DNA of 64,000 nucleotides from Ascidia mentula (GCA_947561715.1 OX387205.1:5337001-5401000); one strand, 5' to 3'. Shown: positions 12,395 to 23,887, counted from the stretch's first letter. Notes: generated by a model not told the origin, from the sequence alone. Program-made: numbers and translations.

Positions 12395-14232
12395 ATGCCT
12401 TTGGCTGTAGTCGGTATTTGGGTTCTTGGTCTTTTTCATCGTTTGCCAAGGTACGTAAATAAGTAATTGTTCTTAAAAATTATAAAAAGTGTAGTTCGAT
12501 TGAGGTGATGTAGACAGAGACCATTGAAATACAAACAATGGTAATTAAGAACCAATTACTTTATGGTTAGGAATAATTACCGCCATCAATCAAATAAATC
12601 CATGGACCTATGCCAAAACGTTAAAACAGTACGTGTTTTTGTCTATTATCTACAGGTCGAACTCCTACGAGAAAAACCAGATTCGATGTTGGTACAACTG
12701 CCGATAGCATAAACGTCACTGTGCCATATCAAAGATGTGCAATTAAAGTCGCAAAGCACGTGGATGCGAGAGCAAGACCAAATAAACCGTCTTCACTAAA
12801 GTTTAATATTTTTGTCTTCGAAATTTACCTTCAGTCTTTTGAAGCCACAATAACAAGGGCGAATAGCAATTCAGGATGGAAGCAAAAGCCTATTACTGTT
12901 TCTTGGAAGCGTTACTACAACAGATGTAAGTTTGTGTTGGTGGTTTAAAGTAGACCCATAAGCTTAATAGAGTATTTGCATTACACCGTGTTCCATGAAA
13001 CCAATATACGGTAACAAATTTAAACAGGAATTGGATTGTTTTAGACCAGAAGATCTTAACCTGCGGGAACTTTTCCACCAGTGTGAAATTATGGTGTTGT
13101 CGGCACCGAAATATACAAGAGTAGCTGAAAAAGAAATTTTATATTTTGTATTCACTGTGTTTCGTACCTTAATTTGCCAATTGGTCACGCAATGCGGCCT
13201 AAAAAGTTAAAAAACTATACCAGATAAGCGAAAATGCAATAATTAAATTCTCAGTTAAAATGTTTTAATACCAGTTGGAAAAAAGTGTTCCGTTTAAAAT
13301 GAAAGTTAGAAATGAGATAAAAGGTTAGGAACCATTGTTTTAGACAAAGTCTAATTTACAAAAGGCTTCAAGAGCTTAGTAGTCCTTTAGTGGAATATAT
13401 TTTGGTGGAGCAGTTAACTGTATTTTTTATCGATCAATTTTGTTCCAAAAAAAATCTTTAAATGTTTTTAGTTTTGCAGAAGAACCAAACATACGGATCA
13501 TACAAACTACAATATTACCACCTTGGCTATAACTTGACATGGGATAGTGCCAGAGCTGTTTGCAAGTTGAAAAAGAAATTTAAACTTTGCAACAGCACAC
13601 AAATTTGCCAAAACAAGAAAGTTCTTGTAACTGAAACCACTTTTTGCAACAATTGGACACCTGTAAAGTATGTGGTATCCAATAACTGATAGCAAACGTG
13701 CGAGATGTTCGCAATTATTGCAATCATTTTTGCGAAATCCTTCGAAACCTCTTAAGAATACAAGAAAGTTTTTTGGTTTCGTATGCTGCACATAACCTCG
13801 TATAATGGGAGGGGGGGTATTTTAAAAATTTGTAGTAATATATCATAATATACTATCAGTAATATAGTGGTACAACTTCCAAAAACTTTGTTTTAAAGGT
13901 AAGTGATATTAGTTCTAATGAGGTAGGATATTTTAAATTCGTCGATATCCTATTTGTTGCAACATGTCCAACACATGCATGGGTTTGGATGTTCATTACA
14001 GCAATTAATTTGAACTGTTATCTGAGTTGTTTTCAGGGATCTAGCGGGCGACTGGATATCAATTGGTGATGACAATGTAATCAACTATACAAGACTTTGT
14101 GAGCGTTACTCTGTGTTGTATAACAAGCTGCCAAGCTGGGGAAACACAACTGGTCCTTGTCCATCTTTTACTGCAATGTACAACCCTTGTTACATTAAAG
14201 GACACGTCTTTTGCTGTAAACCTAAAGCTTAA
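12395..14232 (+). pseudogene. Copy G: nearly intact family member with damaged signal exon
   Basis: Exon 2 12656-12925 (270 nt), exon 3 13472-13667 (196) and exon 4 14037-14232 (196, ends TAA) are open and have canonical GT-AG borders in the family phases. The product has RFDVGTTADSINVTV, SGWKQKPITVSWKRY, NLTWDSARAVC, LCNSTQIC and FCCKPKA. Exon 1 at 12395-12450 is recognisable (ACAAGATAGCA before its ATG, CCAAG/GTACG donor) but is 56 nt instead of 58. The ATG frame is therefore out of phase with exon 2, and the frame that fits exon 2 (FLVFFIVCQ, a good signal-peptide core) meets a TAG before any ATG. Either a recent 2-nt loss killed the gene or another first exon exists. Codon GAT-CTA-GCG at the exon 4 start differs from the GACCAAGTG of its relatives. 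Confidence 0.7.
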
Positions 14233-14554
14233 AAGTGTGAAAGTGTAAAAAGTGTGCATAGAACCGTCTGTCGTCTATTATTTTATATCAATGTTTTTTT
14301 ATCGCGAATGAAAATCAGTTTCATATCCAAGCATTTCACAAACAACTGCGCTTATCAGAAATCTTCATCATCCATAAAATCTATGTTAATGTCCGCTGAG
14401 CATTCCTGGTAATGCCTAGAATTCGGTTAAGTGCGTTCGTATATTATAGGGATATGCTGGAACGTATTTGAATACGTAAAACGATTCAAAAACGACGAAT
14501 TACGCATTGAATTGCATTAAGTGTGTTTAACTCGAATGTAAACTATGTTGCTTG
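14233..14554 (+). other. 3' flank of copy G
   Basis: Sequence also found after copies A and H and after the scrap at 22.9 kb, including GTGTGCATAGAACCG, TTTCATATCCAAGCATTTCAC and CCTAGAATTCGG. It is presumably 3' UTR and downstream sequence. No separate gene. Confidence 0.6.
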
Positions 14555-14790
14555 CAATTGTACAACGTGTTCAGCGCTGAAAATTCTACAAACAATATCA
14601 ACAATAACGAATATCAACAAGCGATAAGTGTGAAATATTACGTCATGGACGCGAAAGAAAACGGAACAAATTTTTTTTGAAACAACTTTGAAATCAAAAC
14701 ATACCAGCTTATTTTTAAGGTATCATTACGGACCCCTGAGAATTTATTGTGTCCTCCCAAGTCCCACGGACCCCGGTTTGGAACCCCTGT
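14555..14790 (-). mobile_element. Truncated hAT-like non-autonomous element (copy 1)
   Basis: Shares GTTCAGCGCTGAAA, AACAATATCAACAATAACGA and the A/T-rich segment after it with 22.56-22.75 kb. Its right end, read on the minus strand, begins CAGGGGTTCCAAACCGGGG, the style of terminal repeat typical of hAT elements. The other end is missing: left of 14555 the host 3'-flank sequence stops abruptly. It encodes nothing. Confidence 0.6.
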
Positions 14791-15031
14791 CATAGACAAT
14801 GAACGTTGAATGCTGTTAGAAATGACTCTATTGCGTCACTGTGTCAACAACATAGGATATTATGTACAAGTAATAAACAGAACGTATATTACTTTTGGTG
14901 AGCTAGTTTCAACTTTCATGGGGTACACTAAACTAGCAGTATTCCTTTTATATGATATATAAAACCACCAAGAGCCAACTCATCTTCATTTGTTTTATAA
15001 TTTTGCAAGACATCGTGTTGTTTTTCGACAG

Positions 15032-15063
15032 GTCGATATAATAGTGGACAGATTACCATCGAC
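15032..15063 (+). pseudogene. Scrap of exon 2 start (plus strand)
   Basis: The end of intron 1 (TTTTTCGACAG acceptor) and the first about 30 nt of exon 2 (GTCGATATAATAGTGGACAG) match copy H at 17.05-17.23 kb, including about 130 bases of intron. The match ends at a junction with an inverted segment, so this is a rearrangement breakpoint and not a gene. Confidence 0.75.
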
Positions 15064-15470
15064 TACACAAAGTTTTTATTGAAAAATAATATCTCCATTT
15101 GATAACAATAGAGGTGTCGCCAAGCTGACACACGCCGTGAACCGAAAAATCTGAGGAAAACACTGCTTCAAAGTACAGTTCATTTAATAGTTCGATTGGT
15201 TGACAGTATTTTCGTCACAATGTCGTTTTTATGAAACCATTACTTAACATTATCTGCAAAGCATACCTTGACAAACTGACTTCAAAGCAATAACAAGAAA
15301 TATTGCAATAAAAAGCGAACTCATGTCTATTTAGTGAAGCCGACAGCAACAAGTGTTGCCAAAAAGTTGCCGATTCCATGGATACACATACTTCCTGTTT
15401 ATGAGAGTTCTCGAAAAAAAATGACCGTCTAATAGCAGTAATTTCCTCATCAAAACTTTATGGTTGCTTA
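15060..15470 (-). repeat. Inverted-repeat arm (left) around divergent first exons
   Basis: Reverse complement similar to 16500-16907 over about 410 bases (for example CATGGATACACATACTTCCTG and GGTGTCGCCAAGCTGACAC). It contains the orphan exon at 15267-15324. Identity by eye is around 85-90%. Confidence 0.75.
15267..15324 (-). pseudogene. Orphan signal-peptide exon facing copy H
   Basis: A 58-nt exon with ATG at 15324-15322, product MSSLFIAIFLVIALKSVCQ, and an intact CAAG/GTATG donor. It is the sister of copy H exon 1, on the opposite strand. About 200 bases into intron 1 the sequence breaks off at 15060, and no exons 2-4 follow. The promoter and exon look healthy, so transcription into unrelated sequence is possible. 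Confidence 0.8.
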
Positions 15471-16499
15471 TTAAGACACACTGCAAATCGTAATTGCGCA
15501 GTTTTTGTCAAATAACCCCAAGCTATTGCACACTTGTGAAGACAAATGGTTTTACACAATAAAAACAACCAATTTTATCAGCAACCTTGTATTACAACGC
15601 TTATAAATGTTTTGCGTCGTGTTGGCCTTCAACGACTAATAACCGTTGTTTCAATGCATATCGTGTGCTTGATAGGGTTTCAGTGCCCCACACCAGTTAT
15701 AAACTGTGCGCCCTGTAAAGTTTTTAACAATAAATTGGTATAATAATGCATAAAATTGTAAATCGGAACATGTTATGTTGGCAATACAAAATTATTTCGG
15801 CTTTTGGTTTTCTACGCAATCACGATTTGCAGTGTAAATGTGGATATACTGCGGTCTTTATGTTGCATGTTGAAGCTATAATTTATCGCAAAACGCTCAA
15901 GCAATCGATTTTGTAGATATCACCATTTTAGTATTTAAATCCACTGAATATACAAGAAAAGTGCCTCATAAGAAGTCCTATGCCGTGTCTTTGATGAACT
16001 AGACCTACATTAACATACTTTCTCGGACATAACAAAATCACTTTTTTATGCATACTTGCTGGGCCAAATAATGTAGCTGCAAAAAAACACTCGAAACATA
16101 ACTAAAGGAAGTTCGTTGACACGAGACTGAATGTTATTGGAAGTGATCTTCAAACCCACGTATTGGAATATCTATAGTAAAAACAACGATGGTGGCTCCT
16201 GGCTACTACTTGTTACAGTGGGGAGAGCACGAAGCCAACCACAAGATCTTTATTGGTTGACATGTACATGATTTTTGTTGAAGTGAGTGTATCTAAATAC
16301 GTCAATGTTTACCAATGGCTGTAATAAGTTGCAATAAAATCACTTCGCCGTCTACTGTGCCTGAATCTGCAGACTATATATATATAAATACATATATATA
16401 AAAGTTTTCAATTCTGTTTTACAAAGATGAAAACATTATTATTTTACACACTAATGCTTATGACTTTACCTTTAGGGCTGTTGGGTTACCATGTAGGAA
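15471..16499. other. Spacer between divergent first exons
   Basis: AT-rich. The only notable feature is a TATATA run at about 16373-16402 some 240-265 bases upstream of copy H's ATG. The 65-codon frame at 15546-15743 has no support. No gene seen. Confidence 0.5.
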
Positions 16500-16907
16500 A
16501 CAACCGCAAAGTTTGATGAGGAAGTCACTGCTATTAGACAGTCATTTTATCTTAACTCTGATAAACAGGAAGTATGTGTATCCATGGTATAGACAACGTT
16601 TTAGCAAAACTAGTTGCTGTCATCTTCACTAAATAGACATGCTGAGTTGTCTTGTTATCGCAATATTTCTTGTTATTGCTTTGGAGTCAGTTTGTCAAGG
16701 TATGGTTTACAGTAAATGTTAAATAATATATCAGAATGAAAGTGTAAAAAAATACTATGTAAACGAATCGAACTATTAAATGGACTTTACTTTAAAGCAG
16801 TGTTTCCTCATATGGCTCGGTTCACTGCTGTGTGTCAGCTTGGCGACACCTCTATTGTTATCAAATCGAGATGTTATTTTGCACTCAAAACTTTATGTAG
16901 TCGACAG
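16500..16907 (+). repeat. Inverted-repeat arm (right), holds copy H exon 1
   Basis: Partner of 15060-15470. Exon 1 of copy H lies at 16639-16699. The arm extends from the promoter through exon 1 into intron 1, so the divergent pair arose by an inverted duplication. Confidence 0.75.
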
Positions 16908-18403
16908 AAAACACTCCACCAAAAAAAGGGATTGTTTGTGCAGCGCCCTGCCTAATAAATACAAAAACATAATTATAATAATTGGCTACAGCTATGCGAT
17001 CCAAAAGGGTGGGTTTAGTAGATTAGAGTTAACTGTTCTTGGACGGTACGTTTGGTGAGCTAGTACCAACTTTGATGGGATACACTTAAAAAACCGTATT
17101 CCTTTTATATCATATATAAAACCACAAAGAGTTTCAACACCAAATTATTTTCATTTGTATCATAATTTTGTAAGACATCGCGCTCTTTTTCGACAGGTCG
17201 ATATAATGATGGAAAAAGTACCTTCGATATTGGCACAACCACAAATGCAATAAACGTCACAGTGGCCTTTGAAGCATGTTTTGGTTCAGTTCCTAAACAT
17301 GTGGATGCGAAAGTGTCGACAACTATACAGTCTTCACTTCAGCTTGACATACACATCTACCAAGTTAATCAACTGTCTTTCGATACAACCATAGCACGTG
17401 TGAATAGTTCTGTTGGATGGAATCAAACTTCTATAACTGTCAAATGGAAGAATTATATGAACAACAGTAAGTCTATGAATAGTAATAAGTTATGTGTAAT
17501 GCTTCAAAATACTTTGTATACAGCTTGGTAAGGAAATGGGGTTGAACAAATAATATGAATTGACCCCGTTAACCACACCTGAGTCAATTATCTTTCTTTG
17601 CAGATTTTCTCTGGTGCATATACAGTTTTTCATCAACCGACTAAATTAAAGATAAACTTTGAAAAGTGTGAAATTTAAAAACTAGGCTTCTCAAATAAAG
17701 TTATGTCAAAGTCGACATCTGTTTATACAACTATTTATTTTTTTTATCAGATCTTAGAAAGAATGAAAGCAACGGACTTTATCAACTTCGTTACATTTAC
17801 CTTGGAGAGAACATTACTTGGGATAGCGCAAGAACTCGTTGCAAAAAATACACGAATAGAGACCTTTGCAACAGAAGCCAAATTTGCAAAAGCCAGAAAG
17901 TTTTTTCTACAAGAACCACTTGGGGAATTAATTGGACCCCTATAAAGCACGTGGTTTTACTTTCACGTTGACAATAGACCGATTAATTACATTGATCACT
18001 TATATAACTACAAACATATTTGTAATTTACGTCGTTACTTTTGTTTGGCGGTGGACAGTAATTTCAAATTAACAGTGATTTTCAAATGTTTCATTTAAGA
18101 CTATCCATAAAATGGTGTTCTTAATTTAGAATTTTACAGTTACATCCAAAAATGTTTAGGAAGTTCATTAATTTCAACAATTTAAATCCGATTGCACCTA
18201 CTTGCAGAGACCAAGTGGGCGAATGGATGTCCATTGGTGATGACAACATGGTGAACTCAACGAGACTTTGTGAGCGTTACTCTGTGTTGTATAACAAGCT
18301 GCCAAGCTGGGGAAACACAACTGGTCCTTGTCCACCTTTTACTGCAATGTACAACCCTTGTTACGTTAAAGGACACGTGTTTTGTTGTAAACCTGTAACT
18401 TAA
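16639..18403 (+). CDS. Copy H: four-exon secreted Cys-rich protein with a GC donor
   Basis: Exons 16639-16699 (61 nt, signal MLSCLVIAIFLVIALESVCQ), 17197-17466 (270), 17751-17946 (196) and 18208-18403 (196, TAA): 723 nt, 240 residues, phases 1, 1, 2. Exon 2 carries STFDIGTTTNAINVTV and SVGWNQTSITVKWKNY. Exon 3 has NITWDSARTRC, LCNRSQIC and GINWTPIK. Exon 4 has GEWMSIGDD, PSWGNTTGPC and FCCKPVT. Introns 1 and 2 are GT-AG. Intron 3 would have to start with GC (AA/GCACGT), because the only nearby GT gives the wrong frame. GC-AG introns exist but this one is a weak match, so the gene may be mis-spliced or dying. Exon 3 is closest to copy A, exon 4 to the minus-strand copies. Same family function, unknown. 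Confidence 0.75.
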
Positions 18404-19675
18404 ATTCCAGTGTAAAAAGTGTGTATATAACCGCCTGTCATCTATTATTTTGTATAAATGTTTTTTTTTATCGCGAATGCAAACTATATTCAAGCATATT
18501 GACCGCGAATTATACATTGAAAAACATTAAGTGTGTTTAACTCAAATGTAAGATGTTGCTTGGAATCGTGCAATTTGTACTGGGATTTATACACGAAATT
18601 AAGATTGTGTATGGCCAATACTATGGGTTGGATCACTAAACTTATTAAATTATCTTTGTGTCTTTGTTACCTTATTGATAAATTGTGCCATTAGCATGTG
18701 ATATTAAGCTGTTTGAGTTTATGAACATACAAAGTTGGTGGATTTTTACGGTACGTGAAAGTTTGTGACAATTGCCTTGTCAAATACATGACCACAGCGT
18801 CGACGAAGAACATGACAGACTTTTGCGTGTGGCAGTTGGAAGGTTCCCAGCTAAGGCATATAGTCATGAAAAATCACAATTCTTCGGCAACAAGTTGCTC
18901 CAAATTTAACCAAACATAGCTGAGCCGACCAAAATATTAGTTGACTCCCATTGGTCTTACAGGTTTGGTTTGTTGAAGTCACGTTACAACAAACACTAAT
19001 TTTTTCGGCATGATTCTAGTACTGTTGTTTATTGCAAGAATTAAATATTGTAAACATAGTTACTCCTTCTTTTAAATCATTTTTATTATGTGCTTAACCG
19101 TACACTTGTAGTGGCAAGGTCATTTATGTCTGTCTCATCAGTGTGTTTGCACAGTACAGAAGCTTACCCTGGTTGGCTTAACCCTTTCATGATAGAACAG
19201 TGTATAGCATTTAGTTATTGTAAAAAATTAAACATTTTTTAACATAGCCAGAGGAGGATCTTTTATGGTTTTTAGATTTGCATTAGTACTTATTGTCTAT
19301 AAAAAATACAGAAGCCTTTTAATCGCAATTATGAAATCTTTTGAAAAACAGCAGGTGTAATTAATTTGATTTGCAATTCTGTCCGAAGGGATGGATTGAG
19401 AAAGGTATACTTGTCCAGAAACATTCAAAAAGTTGGGCAAGTAATTCCAAGCAACGTATTACCTCGCAAAACAAGCACAAATTAAACTTACATATGGTGC
19501 AAATTACCATTTAAATAGTGAGTGATACATTTAAATAGTGTTTATTATTTGATTCCAAACTACTCTTTTGGTTAAAGTATTTAATTTTACATCCAACATA
19601 GGCTGAAAATTTAGGTTCTCATCAGAGCGAATTTGCACAACAAATAATTCTTATTCACATGGAAAGCATCTGAAT
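18404..19675. other. Tail-to-tail spacer between copies H and C
   Basis: Holds the 3' flanks of a plus and a minus gene. It is duplicated in diverged form at 22.93-23.88 kb (shared CTATGGGTTGGAT, CATTGATAAATTGTG-like and GAAGCTTA..CCTG blocks in the same order). I see no exon or RNA gene. Confidence 0.6.
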
Positions 19676-20619
19676 TTACTGAGCGGGTTTGCAACAAAAC
19701 ACATGTCCTCAAACGTAGCAAGGGTTGTACATTGCCGAAAAAGGTGGACATGGACCAGTTGTGTTTCCCCAACTTGGCAGCTTGTTATACAACACAGAGT
19801 AACGCTCACAAAGTCTTGTTGAGTTTACTACGTTGTCATCACCAATTGACATCCATTCGCCCGCTTGGTTTCTGCAAAGAGCAGATTAAAATTATTTGTT
19901 GTGATTAAATGAACATATGAATTCCTGTATATACCCAAGGCACGGCAAACTTTAATACAAATCTATACCGGATGTCAAAAAACATAACGCGAACATCGAT
20001 CAGTTATTACGTGGTTTTGGTAAACTGTAATCAGTGCATGTTTGTGTTTTCCGTTTTTCAAGAAAATCGAAATCATAATCACACGACGTACCCTATAGGT
20101 GTCCAATTGTTGCCAAATGTGGTTTTAGTTAGAAGAACTTCCTTGCTTTGGCAAATTTGTGTGCTGTTGCAAAGACCCCCTTCGGTTGCAAGTTGTTGCA
20201 AACAACCCTGGCGCTTTTCCACGTCAAGTTCTCGCCAAGGTAATAATAGTTAATATAGTAAGGTCCAAACGTATCCTTCCTGATAACTGAGAAAAATACA
20301 AAGAATCCTTTTGAAAAATTTAAGATAAAGTTCTGTGTAGTCGGTAGTGAGGTTGTAGCATATTATGTAATGCATTTTTTATAGCTTTTAATTGCTTTAA
20401 CCAACATTCATTCATCAACGAACGCCTCTTTACGATACTCGTGCGATTTTAATCCGATAAGTTTATGAGTTTATTAGTAAGGCTTCGTGACACTGCATCA
20501 CTAAAACCCAATAAATCAAATCACATTTAACTTCAAATAAAATTATTTCTAAAACTTATGCCTTGACAGACAGTCGTGAAAGTGACAACTAGTAAAAGAC
20601 TTACTGCGGTTAAACGCAC
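19676..20619 (-). pseudogene. Copy C: decayed family member lacking exon 2
   Basis: Exon 4 (19871-19676, 196 nt, acceptor TTGCAG) carries a TGA where relatives have the Lys codon of YVKGH. Exon 3 (20286-20092) is 195 nt: one base is missing in GGGGATCTTTGC, shifting the frame before the LCNSTQIC motif. No exon 2 exists between exon 3 and the next exon 1-like block at 20619-20562, whose ATG has become GTG and whose donor has become GC. Exon 3 still resembles copies D and E (TFGPYY, GENLTW). Clearly non-functional. Confidence 0.85.
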
Positions 20620-20639
20620 GTTACCTTGCAAAGCAGTCA

Positions 20640-21126
20640 CCCAAAAAGTAATTCTATGTTTAATAATGTATCGTAATGTGCAGTGAATTCGTAAACGTAA
20701 TAATTCATATACTTAATTTAAACTTTATTCCAGCTTTTATTTAAATCACCTATTCTGGTTAGACCCAACTGTTTGTGATTCGCAATTACTTTTTGGACGC
20801 AACTCAAAACATTTTGACAAGAGCACTTTGTTGGGGTAGCTGTATATAAAGCTAAAAATGTAAGAAGAAAAACAAGCAATGACGAAAATGTCACTAAAAA
20901 GGTTTTTATTGTAAAAATTTACAACATTTAAATATTCCTTTTCCAAGAAAATCAACATACTTTAAGGAAGTGAAAATTAATTATAAAAAATAGAGTTTGG
21001 TGCAAATACCTGGGGTCAGTCAAACCGTTGGCAGTAACAATTTTGTATTTAATCTTGTAAACCATCTGTCGTTATTCTTATCTCAGTCCAAGCAATAATT
21101 CCAAGAACTACTCCCAGTTTACGTAC
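20640..21126. other. Deletion junction region
   Basis: Starts with sequence like the upstream region of minus-strand copies, then (20880-20990) a block like the region downstream of copies E and F (GTCACTAAAAAGGTTTTTATTG). It then switches near 20990-21015 to intron 1 of a copy B-type gene (TCAGTCAAACCGTTGGCAG). Exons 2-4 of the gene starting at 21184 were deleted here. The 70-codon frame at 20746-20958 is not supported. Confidence 0.6.
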
Positions 21127-21184
21127 CTTGACAGATGGTGGTCAAATGGACAAGAAGCAAAATCCCAACCACAGCCAAACGCAT
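21127..21184 (-). pseudogene. Orphan signal-peptide exon, copy B type
   Basis: A 58-nt exon, ATG at 21184-21182, product MRLAVVGILLLVHLTTICQ, donor CAAG/GTACG intact. The 450 bases upstream match the promoter side of copy B (11.30-11.79 kb), including the ACAAGATAGCA before the ATG. Its downstream exons are gone. Confidence 0.85.
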
Positions 21185-22471
21185 TGCTATCTTGTTAATC
21201 GTCAGTGATGGGTAACATAATGCCGTTGTCGATTGTTATTGCAATTTACTCACGGCAAAACCGACTTCCGCTCGTTTGTAACGCATAATCCCATGCTGAC
21301 ACATGCGAAATCCATGCTCTGTACCATAGGATAAATTGTTTAAAATCCAAAAAATTACAGTAAAGCATTTGTAAGTTTTATCTCTTATATTAATTTTTAA
21401 CAGCTCCATTTTACTAAAATGAGACAATGATTATGAAATTGGACGTGATTAGCGATTTATTTGAAGAGAACATTCACTTGTTTCGACCCTTAGCTTAATT
21501 ATGACTTTCCACGGAACTATTGGATACTGCCGCGTTGTTTGTTCCTGGGAGTTGGTACCAAACTGTATTGAGATGACTGCACAGTGATTACAACGTGGAA
21601 TCGTATTCAACTGACCATCATTACAACCAACCGCATCGGTTGCTATACAAATATAACAATTTAAAGTGCTACGTTAAAAATAACCCTAAAACTTGTTCTT
21701 CACTCAAACCAAATACAATATAAGAGCAAGGAAAGTAAATTACAAATCTTTCACTGTTTTGTCACCGTGCAATCTCATTTTTTCTTCAATATAAACAAGA
21801 TGGCCCATACAATGGTGGAGAACCTCATACCGACGTTTCGATTGTTTTCTACAATTATTTTCAATCAAATCATTTACATAAACTCTCGAATATTATTGGC
21901 TATTTTTGTTTGTATTTAAGATTTACAAAACTGTCAGTTATGTCTATAGTTTTATTCTGAACCGAAAGCGTTTGACATTTTAATTTTTGTTGTGAAACCA
22001 CCCAAAAGAATCACTCGAGATAAAACCAAACTGTTGTTAGGTCATCAAATAATTTGGACGTGGTTTTGCAGCAGTGAGTAGGTTTAATCTTACTCATGAC
22101 AAAAGGTTGGCACGCTTCTTTTGGGCACTTGATATTTCATATACAGTAAAATACTGGTTGAAACGTTGCAAATACTGCTCCCACAATTTTTCAAATTTGG
22201 TTGCTATTCTCTATTGCACAGGTTGCACGTTATGAGTTGCCTTTAGAAGCTTCAGCATCAATTTTTGTTGCTTTGCGATCGACTGCATAATAGCTGTGAC
22301 TTCGGCGTCGCTTGACATGTTGTTTCTGATTCCCTGTCACCACTGTTACGAATTTAGCCTTGTGTTGTTAGACTGTTTGATTGTGGCGGATAAGTTGTCA
22401 AGTCAACGTTTAATGCAAAGTATAACGTCCACACAGTTAGTTGCCACTCAAACATAGAATGAATCATGGAC
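21185..22471. other. Upstream region of orphan exon and unassigned spacer
   Basis: 21185-21720 duplicates 11.30-11.85 kb. From 21720 to 22471 I recognise nothing: no splice-flanked exon, no RNA gene. Confidence 0.5.
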
Positions 22472-22754
22472 CAGGGTTTTCCAAACTTTTTTGGCCGCGG
22501 ACCCCATTTTGTGAACCTGTTTTTTCTTGGACCTCCTGTCTTACGTCACATCATTTCGCAACGTATTCAGCGCTGAAATTTCTACAAACAATATCAACAA
22601 TAACGAATATCAACAAGCGATAAGTGTGAAACCATACGTCATAGTCGCGTAGCGAAAGAAAGAAAAAATTTTTGAAACAACCTTAAAATCAAAACATACG
22701 AGTTTTTTTTGAGGTATTATTAAGGACCCCTGAGAACTTGTTGTGGACTCCCAA
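22472..22754 (+). mobile_element. Truncated hAT-like non-autonomous element (copy 2)
   Basis: Begins CAGGGTTTTCCAAACTTTTT followed by GGCCGCGGACCCC, a hAT-style end, and shares its interior with the element at 14.6-14.8 kb. Its far end stops at about 22754, where intron 1 of a family gene resumes without a matching terminal repeat. Together the two copies show both ends of one element. Non-coding. Confidence 0.6.
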
Positions 22755-22785
22755 TTTTGCAAGACATCGCGGTGTTTTTCGACAA

Positions 22786-22922
22786 GTCGATATAATACTG
22801 GACAGATTACCTTCGATATTGGCTCAACCGCAAATAAAATGAATGTCACAGTGGTCCTTAAAAATTGCTTTGGTTCATTTCCAAAACATGTGGATGCGAA
22901 TGCGTCGACAACCTCATAGTCT
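22786..22922 (+). pseudogene. Scrap of exon 2 fused to 3' flank
   Basis: The first about 135 nt of an exon 2 of the copy H type (GQITFDIGSTANKMNVTV, PKHVDANASTT) behind an acceptor changed from ACAG to ACAA and ended by TAG. The sequence then jumps directly to the family's 3' flank (GTGTGCATAGAACCG), so the rest of exon 2 and exons 3 and 4 were deleted. Confidence 0.8.
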
Positions 22923-23887
22923 GCGTAAAAAAGTGTGCATAGAACCGTCTGTCATTTATTATTTTGTATAAATGTTTTTTATCGCGAATGAAAATCAGTT
23001 TCATATCCAAGCATTTCACAATCAGATATCTTCATAATCCATAAAATCCTCGTTAATATCCGCTGAGCATTCCTGGTAATGCCTAGAATTCGGTTGAGCA
23101 CATTCATATATATTATTTGGATATGCTGGAACGTATTGGAATATGGAAACCTAAAATATTGACCGTGAATTATATATTGAAATATATTAAGTGCGTTTAA
23201 CTCGAATGTAATCTGTTGCTTGGAATTCGAGCATTATTCCATAGAATTTACGCATGAAAAATAGATAGCAAACACTATGGGTTGGATTACTGAAATTCTT
23301 TTTTAAGATATCTTTGTGTCTGTGCCACCTCATTGATAAATTGTGTCAATATTATGTAAAAATAGGCAGTTTAATTTCTGGACTTACAAAGTATATGCAT
23401 GGCACAGAAGCTTATACCCTGTTTGGCTTAAAAGTAAAAAAATATTTTCAAGGTAGGACAGTTTTATAATGTTTGTTATTCGGGAAAGTTAAACATGTTG
23501 TGACTTTGCCAAAGGAAGATATTTTATGGTTTTCAGAATTGCATTAGCACTTATTGACTATATCCTAAAAATACAGAGGCTAATAAATCTCAATTATAGA
23601 ATCTTCAAAAAAACAGTTTTAAATATTTTTATTTGCAATTCAGACCAAAGGGATTGATTAATTTGTAGAAAAAAAGCAACATATTACTTTGCAAATCATG
23701 AATATGTACAAATTGAACTTACAGATGGTGCAATTACCATTGACCAAACGGAGTAGTTTGGAATCAAATTATCACTCACTATTTTAAAGTGTTTGATTTT
23801 ACATGAAACACAGACTGATAATTGAGGTTCTCGACAGAGTGCATTTCAAAAACAGATAATTCTTATTCACATGAAAAACATCTAAAT
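22923..23887. other. Tail-to-tail spacer, duplicate of 18.4-19.7 kb
   Basis: Plus-type 3' flank followed by minus-type 3' flank, in the same order as between copies H and C. No gene seen. Confidence 0.6.

Noticed and set aside
12167-12466. 99-codon frame upstream of copy G as its own gene
   Set aside because: Its end is the family's exon 1, and the rest is the divergent promoter region shared with copy B.
16780-17058. 92-codon frame with a hydrophobic start (MDFTLKQCFLIW) inside intron 1 of copy H
   Set aside because: The matching region in the inverted arm at 15.1 kb does not keep the frame, and it lies between well-supported exons 1 and 2.
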